A DNA stretch of 64,000 nt from Roseococcus pinisoli (GTDB taxonomy: Bacteria > Pseudomonadota > Alphaproteobacteria > Acetobacterales > Acetobacteraceae): NCBI RefSeq assembly GCF_018413645.1, contig NZ_JAHCDA010000002.1, positions 372,001 to 436,000 of the forward strand, in the 5' to 3' direction. Every line of letters starts with the position of its first letter. Position 1 is the stretch's first letter. The position numbers were made by a program, and so were the translations under genes. Shown here piece by piece: positions 1 to 9,013 of this stretch. The notes beneath the pieces are model-generated. The model saw only the letters and a list, made by a program, of their open reading frames with translations. It had not been told where the DNA came from and ran no database searches.

Positions 1-453
1 CACCGCGTATTTCTGCACGGCCCGCAGGCCTGGCATGGTCTTGCGCGTGCAGCAGATGCTGGCCTTGGTGCCCTTCACCGCCGCGACGATGCGCGCGGTG
101 GCGCTGGCGATGCCGCTGAGGTGGCAGAGGAAGTTGAGCGCCGTGCGCTCGGCGGTAAGCAATCCGCGCGCCGGACCGGACAGCGTGGCGATGACGTCGC
201 CGGGGGCGAGGGGGCTGCCATCCGGCCGCTCGACCACCGCTTCGATGCGCGGATCGATCAGGCGGAAGGCCAGCAGGGCCAGATCGAGCCCCGCGATGAC
301 GCCCGGCTGCCGCGCGACCAGCGCGACGGTGGATCGCGCCTCGGCCGGAATCACGGCTTCCGTCGTCACATCGCCGGCGCGGCCGAGATCCTCGAGCAGC
401 GCCATGCGCACGAGAGGTTCCAGCATGACCTGGGGCAGGGAAGAAAACGTCAT
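1..453 (-). CDS. nadC: Nicotinate-nucleotide pyrophosphorylase (quinolinate phosphoribosyltransferase), partial
   Basis: Converts quinolinate and PRPP to nicotinate mononucleotide, the last step of de novo NAD precursor synthesis in the cytosol. The first 151 codons are present and the gene runs off the left edge. The N-terminal part reads MLEPLVRMALLEDLGRAGD, followed by GLLTAERTALNFLCHLSGIA and the phosphate-binding CCTRKTMPGLRAVQKYAV stretch, all typical of NadC. The start ATG at 453 lies 10 nt after the nadA stop. A GAGGT Shine-Dalgarno overlaps the nadA stop codon, so the two genes are probably translationally linked. No nadB sits between them; it may lie beyond the edge or be replaced by aspartate dehydrogenase. 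Confidence 0.93.
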   Translation of the reverse strand, partial: MTFSSLPQVMLEPLVRMALLEDLGRAGDVTTEAVIPAEARSTVALVARQPGVIAGLDLALLAFRLIDPRIEAVVERPDGSPLAPGDVIATLSGPARGLLTAERTALNFLCHLSGIASATARIVAAVKGTKASICCTRKTMPGLRAVQKYAV

Positions 454-463
454 GTCCGGGACC

Positions 464-1438
464 TCAGATGGCGAGCATGCGCTCGACGGCGCGGCGCGCG
501 CGGTCGGCGATCTCGGGGGCGATGGTGACCTCGTGGCGCATTTCCTGCAGCGCGGCGCGGATGCCGGGCAGCGTGATGCGCTTCATGTGCGGGCAGAGAT
601 TGCAGGGCCGCACGAAGCCCACCTCGGGATACTGCGCGGCCAGGTTGTCGCTCATCGAGCATTCGGTGATGAGAGCGACGCTCGCGGGCCGCTTCTGCGC
701 GACGAAGTCGTTCATCATCGCGGTCGAGCCGGCGAAGTCCGCCTCGGCCACCACGTCGGGCGGGCATTCCGGATGGGCGAGCACGATGACGCCCGGATGC
801 CCTTCGCGCAGCTGGCGGATATCGGCCGGGGTGAAGCGCTCATGCACTTCGCAATGGCCGTTCCAGGTGATGACCTCGACGCCTGTCTCGCGTGCCACGT
901 TCTGCGCCAGGTATTCATCCGGCAGCAGGATCACGCGCGGGACGCCCAGACCCTCCACAATCTTCCGGACATTCCCCGAGGTGCAGCAGATGTCGGACTC
1001 CGCCTTCACGGCGGCCGAGGTGTTCACGTAGGTCACGACCGGCACGCCGGGATGGGCCGCGCGCAGCCCCCGGATATCGGCCGGCGTGATGCTCTCGGCG
1101 AGCGAGCAGCCGGCCTCGGTATCGGGGATCAGCACGGTCTTGCTGGGGTTCAGCAGCTTCGCCGTCTCGGCCATGAAGTGAACGCCGGCCAGCAGGATGA
1201 CATCGGCCTCGACCGACATCGCCTCGCGCGCCAGGGCCAGGCTGTCGCCCACGATGTCGGCGACGCAGTGGAAGATCTCCGGCGTCTGGTAGTTATGCGC
1301 GAGGATGACCGCGCGCCGTTGGCGCTTCAGCTCCAGGATGGCGTCGATCTCCTCGGCGAAGGAGGGCCATTCGATCGGTGGGATGACGTGGCGTACCCGC
1401 TCGTATAGCGGCGCCGTGCGCGCCTGCAGGGCGTTCAT
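464..1438 (-). CDS. nadA: Quinolinate synthase A
   Basis: Condenses iminoaspartate with dihydroxyacetone phosphate to quinolinate using a [4Fe-4S] cluster. Three cluster cysteines are visible in the contexts AGCSLAE (about residue 111), NGHCEVH (about 196) and CNLCPHM (about 282), spaced as in known NadA proteins. Two start codons are possible: ATG at 1444 and ATG at 1438. The GAGGAG Shine-Dalgarno is only 2 nt from the first but 8 nt from the second, so I prefer 1438 (324 aa, MNALQART). It lies upstream of nadC in one operon and downstream of a NadQ-like regulator gene, with two palindromic operator candidates in the leader. Confidence 0.95.
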   Translation of the reverse strand: MNALQARTAPLYERVRHVIPPIEWPSFAEEIDAILELKRQRRAVILAHNYQTPEIFHCVADIVGDSLALAREAMSVEADVILLAGVHFMAETAKLLNPSKTVLIPDTEAGCSLAESITPADIRGLRAAHPGVPVVTYVNTSAAVKAESDICCTSGNVRKIVEGLGVPRVILLPDEYLAQNVARETGVEVITWNGHCEVHERFTPADIRQLREGHPGVIVLAHPECPPDVVAEADFAGSTAMMNDFVAQKRPASVALITECSMSDNLAAQYPEVGFVRPCNLCPHMKRITLPGIRAALQEMRHEVTIAPEIADRARRAVERMLAI

Positions 1439-1455
1439 GGGCATGACTCCTCATT

Positions 1456-1472
1456 ATGCTCTTTTAGAGCAT
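1456..1472. promoter_or_regulatory. Probable NadQ operator, copy 1
   Basis: ATGCTCTTTTAGAGCAT is a perfect inverted repeat with 7-nt arms and a TTT centre. It lies 18 nt upstream of the preferred nadA start. It shares the ATGCT-N7-AGCAT layout with a second copy 66 bp further upstream. Assignment to NadQ is inference from adjacency to the nadQ-like gene. Confidence 0.7.
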
Positions 1473-1519
1473 TTCTGGGCCGCAGGACGGCCGGACGGGC
1501 GATCATCACCGCCTGCCAG

Positions 1520-1540
1520 TTATGCTAGAAGTGAGCATAA
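1520..1540. promoter_or_regulatory. Probable NadQ operator, copy 2
   Basis: TTATGCT, then 7 nt, then AGCATAA: a perfect inverted repeat with 7-nt arms and the same ATGCT-N7-AGCAT core as copy 1. It lies just after the nadQ stop and upstream of nadA. Centre-to-centre distance to copy 1 is 66 bp, so the two could bracket the nadA promoter. Confidence 0.7.
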
Positions 1541-1579
1541 GATTGTCAAGGGATCGTCAAACGGCCGACGGGCGGCCGT

Positions 1580-2575
1580 TCAAACCATGCGTGAGATCGG
1601 CAGCGTGGTGCCGGTGATGGCGCGCTCCTGGAGCACACGCTCGCGGAAGCGGAAGAGCTTGGCCGGGCGGCCGCCCGTCTCGCTCGTGACCTCGCCGGTC
1701 TCCTCGACGAGCGACTGCTGCTCGACCAGGCGGCGGAAGTTCTGCTTGTGCAGCATCTGGCCGGCCAGCGCCTCCACCGCGCGCTGGAGTTGCAGCAGCG
1801 TGAAGCTCTCGGCCATCAGCTCGAAGACCACGGGCCGGTATTTGATCTTGGCCCGCAGACGCGCGATGCCGGTCGCAAGGATGCGGCGGTGGTCGTGCAG
1901 CATCTCCTCGCCCGGCAGGGCCTCGGCCATGTCGCCGCCACGCCGGCGGATCGCCTCCGCCACCAGCCCGGCCTCGAAGAGCAGCTCGTAGCGCTGGAGC
2001 ACCATCTCCTCGTTCCAGGGCAGGTCGCCCACGCCGAAGGTGATGCGGAAGCGCTGCTGGCGGGCGCGCCGTATCGCGGCTTCGGCCGGCTCCGCCGCCC
2101 AGCTCCGCAGCCGGGGCAGGATCGCCTTGGCGATCAGCGGCGGCGCGCCGTCCCGCCAGTCCTCCCAGGGAAAGTAGCGGTACCAGACGCGCCAGCCGGG
2201 CTGGTCGCGGCCGGAGGCACGGGATTGCCGCGTCAGGCCGAGATAGCTGATCGAGATCACCCGCCGGCCGGTATCCTCGGCCGAGCGGTCGCGGTCGGCG
2301 AAGGTATAGAGCTGCTCGACATAGCCCAGCGGATGATGCGTCTGCTGCTCCACCCAGCCGCGGAGGCCCGCCTGGAGGGTGCGGTGGCCGGAGGCGAAGG
2401 GGCCCGACGGCAGCAGGCTGCCCTCGCGGATAGTCAGCACGCGCGGCTCGCCGTCGGTCACGGCCACCACCACGGCGGTCAGCTCGGCTTCGATGGCGCC
2501 ATCCTGCAAGGCGGTCACGGTCCTTCCGCTGCGCCGGCGAATCGCGTCCGGCCTTCCCGATTTCGGGGCCGTCAT
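1580..2575 (-). CDS. nadQ: NadQ-like NAD biosynthesis regulator (COG4111 family)
   Basis: Predicted cytosolic transcriptional repressor of NAD synthesis. The N-terminal half looks like a Nudix-derived sensor (LTAVVVAVTDGEPRVLTIRE, then HHPLGYVEQLYTFADRDR and VISISYLGL). The C-terminal third (about residues 230-330) looks like a winged helix: LLQLQRAVEALAG followed by QNFRRLVEQQSLVEETGE and a GGRPAKLFRF wing. This is the architecture of the NadQ/NrtR group known from alphaproteobacterial comparative genomics. The start is uncertain: ATG 2575 (331 aa) begins MTAPKSGRPD; an ATG at 2644 would add 23 residues that do not look like family sequence. It sits directly upstream of nadA-nadC on the same strand, with two palindromes between. 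Confidence 0.82.
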   Translation of the reverse strand: MTAPKSGRPDAIRRRSGRTVTALQDGAIEAELTAVVVAVTDGEPRVLTIREGSLLPSGPFASGHRTLQAGLRGWVEQQTHHPLGYVEQLYTFADRDRSAEDTGRRVISISYLGLTRQSRASGRDQPGWRVWYRYFPWEDWRDGAPPLIAKAILPRLRSWAAEPAEAAIRRARQQRFRITFGVGDLPWNEEMVLQRYELLFEAGLVAEAIRRRGGDMAEALPGEEMLHDHRRILATGIARLRAKIKYRPVVFELMAESFTLLQLQRAVEALAGQMLHKQNFRRLVEQQSLVEETGEVTSETGGRPAKLFRFRERVLQERAITGTTLPISRMV

Positions 2576-2707
2576 GCCATGCTCGCGTGGCGCCCGCCAA
2601 TGCCGGAGAACCCGGGGGGAGACGGGCGAACAGGGAGGTCGCATGCCGCAGGACGCCGCGGGTCACGGGCCGGAGATCGGCAGCGACGGGCGGCCCCTGC
2701 CTTGGCG

Positions 2708-4252
2708 GTGACCTCCTATGAGCAGTGGCGCCGCGAATTCCGCTGGGACGTCCCGGACCGCTTCAACATCGCCCGCGCCTGCTGCGACCGCTGGGCGGAT
2801 GGAACTGGCCGGCCGGCGCTGCTGCGCGAGGCGGGCGACGGCCTGGCGAGCCTGAGCTTCGACCAGCTCCATGAGATGAGCTGCCGTTTTGCCAATCTGC
2901 TCCTGGCCCAGGGCATCCGTGCGGGGGATCGGGTGGCGATCCTGCTGCCGCAATCCTGGGAGGTCGCGGTCGCGCATCTGGCGATCTACCGGATGGGGGC
3001 CATCGCGGTGCCCCTCTTCGCGCTCTTCGGCGCCGACGCCATCGCCTACCGGCTGGCCGATTGCGATGCGCGGGCCATCGTCACGAATGCGGAGAGCCTG
3101 CCGAAGCTTCCCGACGGGCCTCTGGTCATCCTGACGGAGGGGAGCGCGCCCGGCGCCGTCGACTTCCACGCCGGCATGGCGCGCGCCAGCCCCGATCATG
3201 CCTGCCTGGACACGCAGGCGGACGACCCGGCGCTGATCATCTACACCAGCGGCACGACGGGCGCGCCGAAGGGGGCGCTGCACGCGCATCGCGTGCTGCT
3301 CGGCCATCTGCCGGGCGTCGAGATGCCGCAGGACCTCTTCCCCCAGCCCGGTGACCGCTTCTGGACGCCCGCCGACTGGGCCTGGATCGGCGGGCTGCTG
3401 GACGTGCTGCTGCCCTCCCTCTTCCACCGTGTGCCGGTGCTGGCCCTGCGCATGGAGAAGTTCGACCCGGAGCGCGCCTTCCACACCATCGAGCGGCATC
3501 GCCTGCGCAACCTCTTCCTGCCGCCCACGGCGCTGCGACTGATGCGCCAGGTGCCCGGCGGTCGGGCAGGTCCGCGCTCCATCGGTTCCGGCGGCGAGAC
3601 GCTGGGCGCGGAGATGCTGGAATGGGGGCGCGAGGCCTTCGGGGTCACCATCAACGAGTTCTACGGCCAGACGGAATGCAACCTGGTCGTCTCCTCCTGC
3701 GGGGCGCTGTTTCCGCCCCGGCCCGGCTGGGCCGGCCGCGCCGTGCCGGGGCACGAGGTGGCCATCGTCGATGGCGAGATCGCGGTGAAGTCCCCCGATC
3801 CGGTGATGTTCCTGCGCTACTGGAACCGCCCGGACGCGACGGCCGAGAAGTATCGCGACGGTTGGTTGATGACGGGCGATGCCGGCAAGATGGATGGCGA
3901 CGGCTTCATCCGCTTCCTCGGCCGGGCCGATGACGTCATCACCTCCGCCGGCTACCGCATCGGCCCGGCCGAGGTGGAGGATTGCCTGATGCGCCATCCC
4001 GCCGTCGCGGCGGCGGCGGTGGTGGGCCTGCCCGATCCGTTGCGCACGGAGGTGGTGGCGGCCGCCATCGTGCTGCGCGCGGGCGAAACGGCCTCGGAGG
4101 ACTTGGCGCGTCGCCTGCAGGAGCATGTGCGCGCGCGCCTCGCCGGTCATCTTTATCCCCGTCACGTCCGCTTCGTGGCAGAATTGCCCCAGACGGCGAC
4201 GGGCAAGATCATGCGCCGGGTGATACGCCAGGACTGGGGGAAGCTGAGATGA
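2708..4252 (+). CDS. AMP-dependent acyl-CoA synthetase
   Basis: Adenylate-forming enzyme, predicted to activate a short or medium-chain carboxylic acid to its acyl-CoA in the cytosol (514 aa). Visible motifs: phosphate loop [13 protein letters not shown] near residue 178, [22 protein letters not shown], the WLMTGDAG aspartate, hinge [16 protein letters not shown], and the C-terminal catalytic lysine K500 in TATGKIMRR. The start is GTG at 2708 ([11 protein letters not shown]); the frame is open further upstream over nadQ, but that part is antisense shadow. Its stop overlaps the next start (ATGA). As first gene of an isovaleryl-CoA pathway operon it may activate isovalerate or a related branched acid; the exact substrate cannot be read from sequence. 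Confidence 0.9.
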   Translation: MTSYEQWRREFRWDVPDRFNIARACCDRWADGTGRPALLREAGDGLASLSFDQLHEMSCRFANLLLAQGIRAGDRVAILLPQSWEVAVAHLAIYRMGAIAVPLFALFGADAIAYRLADCDARAIVTNAESLPKLPDGPLVILTEGSAPGAVDFHAGMARASPDHACLDTQADDPALIIYTSGTTGAPKGALHAHRVLLGHLPGVEMPQDLFPQPGDRFWTPADWAWIGGLLDVLLPSLFHRVPVLALRMEKFDPERAFHTIERHRLRNLFLPPTALRLMRQVPGGRAGPRSIGSGGETLGAEMLEWGREAFGVTINEFYGQTECNLVVSSCGALFPPRPGWAGRAVPGHEVAIVDGEIAVKSPDPVMFLRYWNRPDATAEKYRDGWLMTGDAGKMDGDGFIRFLGRADDVITSAGYRIGPAEVEDCLMRHPAVAAAAVVGLPDPLRTEVVAAAIVLRAGETASEDLARRLQEHVRARLAGHLYPRHVRFVAELPQTATGKIMRRVIRQDWGKLR

Positions 4253-5421
4253 TCCCGAACGGGCCTTCAGGCCTCGATTTCGCCCTGGGCGAGGAGATCG
4301 ACGCGCTGCGCGACGCCACGCGCCGCTTCGCGGCCGACCGGGTGGCGCCCATCGCCGCCGAGATCGACCGCACCGACGAGTTCCCCCGCCACCTCTGGCC
4401 GGAGATGGGCGCGCTCGGCCTGCACGGCATCACGGCGGATGAGGAATATGGCGGATCGGGCATGGGCTACCTGGCCCATTGCATCGCCATGGAGGAGGTG
4501 AGCCGCGCCTCGGCCAGCGTGGGCCTGAGCTACGGCGCGCATTCCAACCTCTGCGTGAATCAGCTCACGCGCAACGGCAACACGGCGCAGAAGGCGCGGT
4601 ACCTGCCGAAGCTCATCAGCGGCGAGCACCTGGGAGCGCTGGCCATGAGCGAGCCCAATGCCGGCAGCGACGTGGTGAGCATGAAGCTTCGCGCCGAGAA
4701 GCGCGGCGACCGCTACGTGCTGAACGGCACCAAGCTCTGGATCACCAATGCCCATTACGCCGAGACGCTGATCGTCTACGCCAAGACCGATCCGGAGGCC
4801 GGGCCGAAGGGCATCACCGCCTTCATCGTCGAGCGCGGCATGAAGGGGTTCACCCCGGCGCAGAAGCTCGACAAGCTTGGCATGCGCGGCTCTCCCACCT
4901 CAGAGCTCGTCTTCGAGGATTGCGAGGTCCCGGAGGAGAATGTGCTTGGTGCCGTGAACGGCGGCGTGCGGGTGCTGATGTCAGGCCTGGACTATGAGCG
5001 CGCGGTGCTCGCCGCAGGCCCGCTCGGCATCCTGCAGGCCTGCCTGGACGTGGTCGTCCCCTATATCCACGAGCGGAAGCAATTCGGCCAGGCGATCGGC
5101 GAGTTCCAGTTCATTCAGGGCAAGGTTGCCGACATGTACACGCAGCTCAACGCGGCGCGGGCCTATGTCTACGCCGTGGCGCGCGCCTGCGACGCGGGGA
5201 AGACGACGCGCAAGGATGCGGCGGGCGCGATCCTCTTCACGGCCGAGGCGGCGACGAAGGCCGCGCTGGACGCGATCCAGATCCTGGGCGGCAACGGCTA
5301 TATCAACGACTATCCGACCGGCCGCCTGCTGCGCGACGCGAAGCTCTATGAGATCGGCGCCGGTACCAGCGAGATCCGGCGCCTCTTGATCGGCCGCGAG
5401 CTCTTCCGTGAGACCGCCTGA
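4249..5421 (+). CDS. liuA: Isovaleryl-CoA dehydrogenase
   Basis: FAD-dependent acyl-CoA dehydrogenase (390 aa) oxidising isovaleryl-CoA to 3-methylcrotonyl-CoA in leucine breakdown. The family layout is complete: N-terminal helical domain, [16 protein letters not shown] flavin and substrate region, [11 protein letters not shown], and the C-terminal [17 protein letters not shown] and [10 protein letters not shown] signatures. E250 in [13 protein letters not shown] matches the position of the catalytic base characteristic of isovaleryl-CoA dehydrogenases, rather than the C-terminal glutamate of short and medium-chain enzymes. The start overlaps the acyl-CoA synthetase stop by 4 nt, and the next gene starts directly after its stop codon. 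Confidence 0.93.
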   Translation: MIPNGPSGLDFALGEEIDALRDATRRFAADRVAPIAAEIDRTDEFPRHLWPEMGALGLHGITADEEYGGSGMGYLAHCIAMEEVSRASASVGLSYGAHSNLCVNQLTRNGNTAQKARYLPKLISGEHLGALAMSEPNAGSDVVSMKLRAEKRGDRYVLNGTKLWITNAHYAETLIVYAKTDPEAGPKGITAFIVERGMKGFTPAQKLDKLGMRGSPTSELVFEDCEVPEENVLGAVNGGVRVLMSGLDYERAVLAAGPLGILQACLDVVVPYIHERKQFGQAIGEFQFIQGKVADMYTQLNAARAYVYAVARACDAGKTTRKDAAGAILFTAEAATKAALDAIQILGGNGYINDYPTGRLLRDAKLYEIGAGTSEIRRLLIGRELFRETA

Positions 5422-7023
5422 ATGGCGCTGACGTCGAATGTGAACCCGCGAAGCAGCGAGTTCCGCGAGAACGCCGCCGCCATGCAGGTGCTGCTGGATC
5501 AGCTGGCCGAGCGCACGGCCAAGGCCGCGCAAGGCGGAAGCGAGCAGGCGAGGGCGCGCCACACCAGTCGGGGAAAATTGCTGCCGCGGCAGCGGGTGGA
5601 GCGCCTGCTCGATCCGGGCGCGCCCTTCCTCGAGCTTTCGCCGCTGGCGGCGAACGGCATGTATGGCGAGGATATTCCGGGCGCGGGCCTCATTACCGGC
5701 ATCGGCATGGTCAGTGGTCGCGCCTGCGTCATCGTCGCCAATGACGCGACGGTGAAGGGCGGCAGCTACTACCCGCTCACGGTGAAGAAGCACCTGCGCG
5801 CGCAGGAGGTGGCGGCGCAGAATAAGCTGCCCTGCCTCTACCTCGTGGACAGCGGCGGCGCGAACCTGCCCAACCAGGACGAGATCTTCCCCGACCGGGA
5901 GCATTTCGGCCGCATCTTCTTCAACCAGGCGAATATGTCGGCCGCCGGCATCCCGCAGATCGCGGCCGTTATGGGCAGTTGCACGGCCGGCGGCGCCTAT
6001 GTGCCCGCCATGTGCGACGAGGCGGTGATCGTCCGTAACCAGGGCACCATCTTCCTCGGCGGTCCGCCGCTGGTGAAGGCGGCGACGGGGGAGATCGTGA
6101 CCGCGGAGGATCTCGGCGGTGGCGACGTTCACACGCGCCTTTCCGGCGTCGCCGACCACCTCGCGGCGGACGACATGGACGCGCTCGGCCGGTTGCGCCG
6201 GATCGTGGCCAACCTGAACGCGGCGCCGCCGCCCGCGCCGCCACATGCGCCCGCCATGCCGCTCTTCGCGCCGGAGGAGCTGCACGGCGTCCTGCCCCAC
6301 GACCTACGCCAGCCCTATGACGTGCGCGAGGTGATCGCCCGCATCGTGGACGGCAGCGAGCTCGACGAGTTCAAGCCGCGCTACGGTGCCACGCTGGTCA
6401 CGGGCTTTGCGCGCATCTGGGGCCATCCCGTCGGCGTGATCGCCAATAACGGCATCCTCTTCAGCGAGAGCGCGCAGAAGGGCGCGCATTTCATCGAGCT
6501 CTGCTGCCAGCGGAAAATTCCGCTGCTCTTCCTGCAGAATATCTCGGGCTTCATGGTCGGCCGGAAATACGAGACCGGCGGCATCGCGAAGGATGGCGCG
6601 AAGCTCGTCACGGCCGTGGCGACGGCGCAGGTGCCCAAGCTCACGGTCATCATCGGCGGCAGCTTCGGCGCGGGGAATTACGGCATGTGCGGCCGCGCCT
6701 ATTCGCCGCGCTTCCTCTTTGCCTGGCCCAATGCGCGCATCAGCGTGATGGGCGGCGAGCAGGCGGCAAGCGTGCTGGCGACGCTCCGCCGGGACAATAT
6801 CGAAACCTCCGGAAAAACCTGGAGCACCGCGGAGGAGGAGGCCTTCAAGGCGCCCATCCGGGAGAAGTACGAGCGGGAAGGGGACCCCTATTACGCCACC
6901 GCGCGACTCTGGGACGACGGCATCATCCCGCCGGCCATGACGCGCGACGTGCTGGGCCTCGCGCTCAACGCCGCGCTGCACGCGCCGATCCCCGACACGA
7001 AGTTCGGCCTGTTCAGGATGTAG
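5422..7023 (+). CDS. liuB: Methylcrotonyl-CoA carboxylase beta (carboxyltransferase) subunit
   Basis: Transfers the carboxyl group from carboxybiotin to 3-methylcrotonyl-CoA, giving 3-methylglutaconyl-CoA. At 533 aa it has the length of MccB. It contains two crotonase-like carboxyltransferase halves: residues about 90-260 with [19 protein letters not shown] and [14 protein letters not shown], and about 310-500 with [15 protein letters not shown] and [20 protein letters not shown]. The ATG follows the liuA stop with no spacer, implying coupled translation. Geranyl-CoA carboxylase is a related alternative, but the isovaleryl-CoA dehydrogenase neighbour favours the leucine pathway. Confidence 0.93.
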   Translation: MALTSNVNPRSSEFRENAAAMQVLLDQLAERTAKAAQGGSEQARARHTSRGKLLPRQRVERLLDPGAPFLELSPLAANGMYGEDIPGAGLITGIGMVSGRACVIVANDATVKGGSYYPLTVKKHLRAQEVAAQNKLPCLYLVDSGGANLPNQDEIFPDREHFGRIFFNQANMSAAGIPQIAAVMGSCTAGGAYVPAMCDEAVIVRNQGTIFLGGPPLVKAATGEIVTAEDLGGGDVHTRLSGVADHLAADDMDALGRLRRIVANLNAAPPPAPPHAPAMPLFAPEELHGVLPHDLRQPYDVREVIARIVDGSELDEFKPRYGATLVTGFARIWGHPVGVIANNGILFSESAQKGAHFIELCCQRKIPLLFLQNISGFMVGRKYETGGIAKDGAKLVTAVATAQVPKLTVIIGGSFGAGNYGMCGRAYSPRFLFAWPNARISVMGGEQAASVLATLRRDNIETSGKTWSTAEEEAFKAPIREKYEREGDPYYATARLWDDGIIPPAMTRDVLGLALNAALHAPIPDTKFGLFRM

Positions 7024-7029
7024 GCGGAT

Positions 7030-8886
7030 ATGTTCCAGAAAATCCTGATCGCGAACCGGGGCGAGATCGCCTGCCGCGTCATCCGCACCGCCCGACGGCT
7101 CGGGATCGCGACCGTCGCCGTCTTCAGCGAGGCCGATGCCCAGGCGCTGCATGTGCGCGAGGCAGATGAGGCCCACCCCATCGGGCCCGCCCCGGCCGCC
7201 CAATCCTATCTGCGCGGCGACGCCATCCTCGAGGTCGCGCGGCGAACCGGCGCGCAGGCCATCCATCCGGGCTACGGCTTCCTCTCAGAGAACGCGGATT
7301 TCGCCGATGCTTGTGCCGCGGCGGGCATCGCTTTCATCGGTCCCGGGCCCGCCGCCATCCGTGCCATGGGCAGCAAGGCGGAGAGCAAGCGCCTCATGGT
7401 CGCGGCCGGCGTGCCCACCGTGCCCGGCTATCACGGCGCGGCGCAGGAGGAGGCGCTCCTCGCCGCCGAGGCCGCACGCATCGGCTTTCCGGTCCTCATC
7501 AAGGCCAGCGCCGGTGGGGGCGGGAAGGGGATGCGCCCCGTCCTGACGGCCGAGGCCTTCGCCGAGGAGCTGGAAGGCGCGCGGCGCGAGGCGCGCTCGG
7601 CCTTCGGTGACGACCGCGTGCTGCTGGAGAAGTACCTCCAGCGGCCGCGCCATGTGGAAGTCCAGGTCTTCGGGGACGCACAGGGCCGTGTCGTCCATCT
7701 CCATACGCGCGATTGCTCCGTCCAGCGCCGTCATCAGAAGGTCCTGGAGGAGGCGCCGGCCCCCGGCCTGCCGGAGGCCCTGCGCGAACGCCTACATGAG
7801 GCCGCGATCGCGGCCGCACGTGCCGTGGGCTACGTGAACGCCGGCACCGTCGAGTTCATCGTGGAGGGCGACGAAGCCTATTTCCTGGAGATGAACACCC
7901 GCCTGCAGGTGGAGCATCCCGTCACCGAGGCCGTCACCGGGCTGGACCTCGTGGAGTGGCAGCTCCGGATCGCGGCCGGTCAGGCCATCCCCACGGCGTG
8001 GCCGCCGCCCGCGCGGGGCCATGCGGTGGAGGTGCGGCTCTATGCGGAGGACCCCGCTCAGAACTTCCAACCCTCCGCCGGCCGGCTCGACCGGCTGATC
8101 CTGCCTGAAACGGCCCGTGTCGATGCCGGTGTGGCGGAGGGCGATGCCGTCACCGCCTTCTACGACCCCATGATCGCGAAGATCGTCGGCACGGGTGCCG
8201 ATCGGGACGCCGCTCTGGCCGCCCTGGAGGGCGCGCTGCGCCGGACGGCGGTGGATGGCCCCAAGACCAACCTCGTCTTCCTGCGCCGCTTGGTTGCGCA
8301 CCCCGCCCTGCGCGGCGCCGAGCTCGATACCGGCTTCATCGCGGCCCATGCGGCGGATTTGCTGGGACCGCCCGAGCCCGCCCCGCCCGCCGCCCTGGCG
8401 CGCGCGGCCGCGCCGCCGGCCCCCGGCCCCTCCGTTTGGGAGAGACGGGATTCCTGGCGGCTCCAGGGCGAGGCCGAGAGGGTCGCGCTGCTGGACGATG
8501 CCGGCGTTGAGCGGCGCATCACGCTGCATGCCTCTCCACGCGGTACGCGTTTCGATGACGGTACGATCCCGCCGGGGGGCATCGGCACCGATGCCGTTCT
8601 CGAAGGTGGCACGCTTTGGTTGCTTCCCGCCCTGGACCCCTATCGTCCTGCCGGGGACGAGGCGTCGAAGGAAAGCCGCCTTTCCGCGCCGATTCCGGGG
8701 CGGGTGGTGCGCCTGCTGGTGACGGTGGGGGACGCGGTGAAGAAGGGCCAGCTCCTGGCCGTGCTGGAGGCCATGAAGACCGAGATCCGGATCGCCGCGC
8801 CGCGCGACGGCGTGATCGAGCATCTGGGCTGCGCCGAGGGCGACAGCATCGAGGAGGGGACGGAGGTCGCGACGCTGAAGGCTTAG
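7030..8886 (+). CDS. liuD: Methylcrotonyl-CoA carboxylase alpha (biotin carboxylase and carrier) subunit
   Basis: ATP-dependent carboxylation of biotin, which then serves the beta subunit (618 aa). Order: biotin carboxylase N-domain (ILIANRGEIACRVIRTARR), ATP-grasp with KASAGGGGKGMR near residue 158-169, EMNTRLQVEHPVTE catalytic region near 288-301, C-terminal carboxylase domain, then a biotinyl domain. The biotin lysine is K583 in LEAMKTEIRI; the residue after it is threonine instead of the methionine of the usual AMKM motif. The ATG lies 6 nt after the beta-subunit stop. No methylglutaconyl-CoA hydratase or HMG-CoA lyase follows, so the rest of the pathway must be encoded elsewhere. Confidence 0.94.
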   Translation: MFQKILIANRGEIACRVIRTARRLGIATVAVFSEADAQALHVREADEAHPIGPAPAAQSYLRGDAILEVARRTGAQAIHPGYGFLSENADFADACAAAGIAFIGPGPAAIRAMGSKAESKRLMVAAGVPTVPGYHGAAQEEALLAAEAARIGFPVLIKASAGGGGKGMRPVLTAEAFAEELEGARREARSAFGDDRVLLEKYLQRPRHVEVQVFGDAQGRVVHLHTRDCSVQRRHQKVLEEAPAPGLPEALRERLHEAAIAAARAVGYVNAGTVEFIVEGDEAYFLEMNTRLQVEHPVTEAVTGLDLVEWQLRIAAGQAIPTAWPPPARGHAVEVRLYAEDPAQNFQPSAGRLDRLILPETARVDAGVAEGDAVTAFYDPMIAKIVGTGADRDAALAALEGALRRTAVDGPKTNLVFLRRLVAHPALRGAELDTGFIAAHAADLLGPPEPAPPAALARAAAPPAPGPSVWERRDSWRLQGEAERVALLDDAGVERRITLHASPRGTRFDDGTIPPGGIGTDAVLEGGTLWLLPALDPYRPAGDEASKESRLSAPIPGRVVRLLVTVGDAVKKGQLLAVLEAMKTEIRIAAPRDGVIEHLGCAEGDSIEEGTEVATLKA

Positions 8887-8998
8887 GCCAAAAATCCGTC
8901 GCGCCCGATTCCCGGTCATGGGCGCCGGGGCGCCGCCGATGGCCACCTTCGGGGCCGGGGCCGAAACGTCTTAACCCTTTGCCGATCCCGGTTTTGGC

Positions 8999-9004
8999 TA
9001 TAAA
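8999..9004 (+). promoter_or_regulatory. Candidate -10 element close to the L,D-transpeptidase start
   Basis: TATAAA occurs in an AT-rich pocket and ends 9 nt before the ATG at 9014. Transcription would begin only a few bases before the start codon, so the message could be nearly leaderless. No good -35 at the usual distance was found. Confidence 0.35.
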
Positions 9005-9013
9005 TTGCCGATC

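Noticed and set aside
1748-2707. Upstream extension of the acyl-CoA synthetase frame over nadQ
   Set aside because: It is antisense to a clear NadQ-like gene and has no acyl-CoA synthetase features; the family N-terminus begins at GTG 2708.
4981-6300. Long minus-strand frame (439 codons)
   Set aside because: Antisense shadow of the carboxylase beta and acyl-CoA dehydrogenase genes; high GC keeps such frames open.
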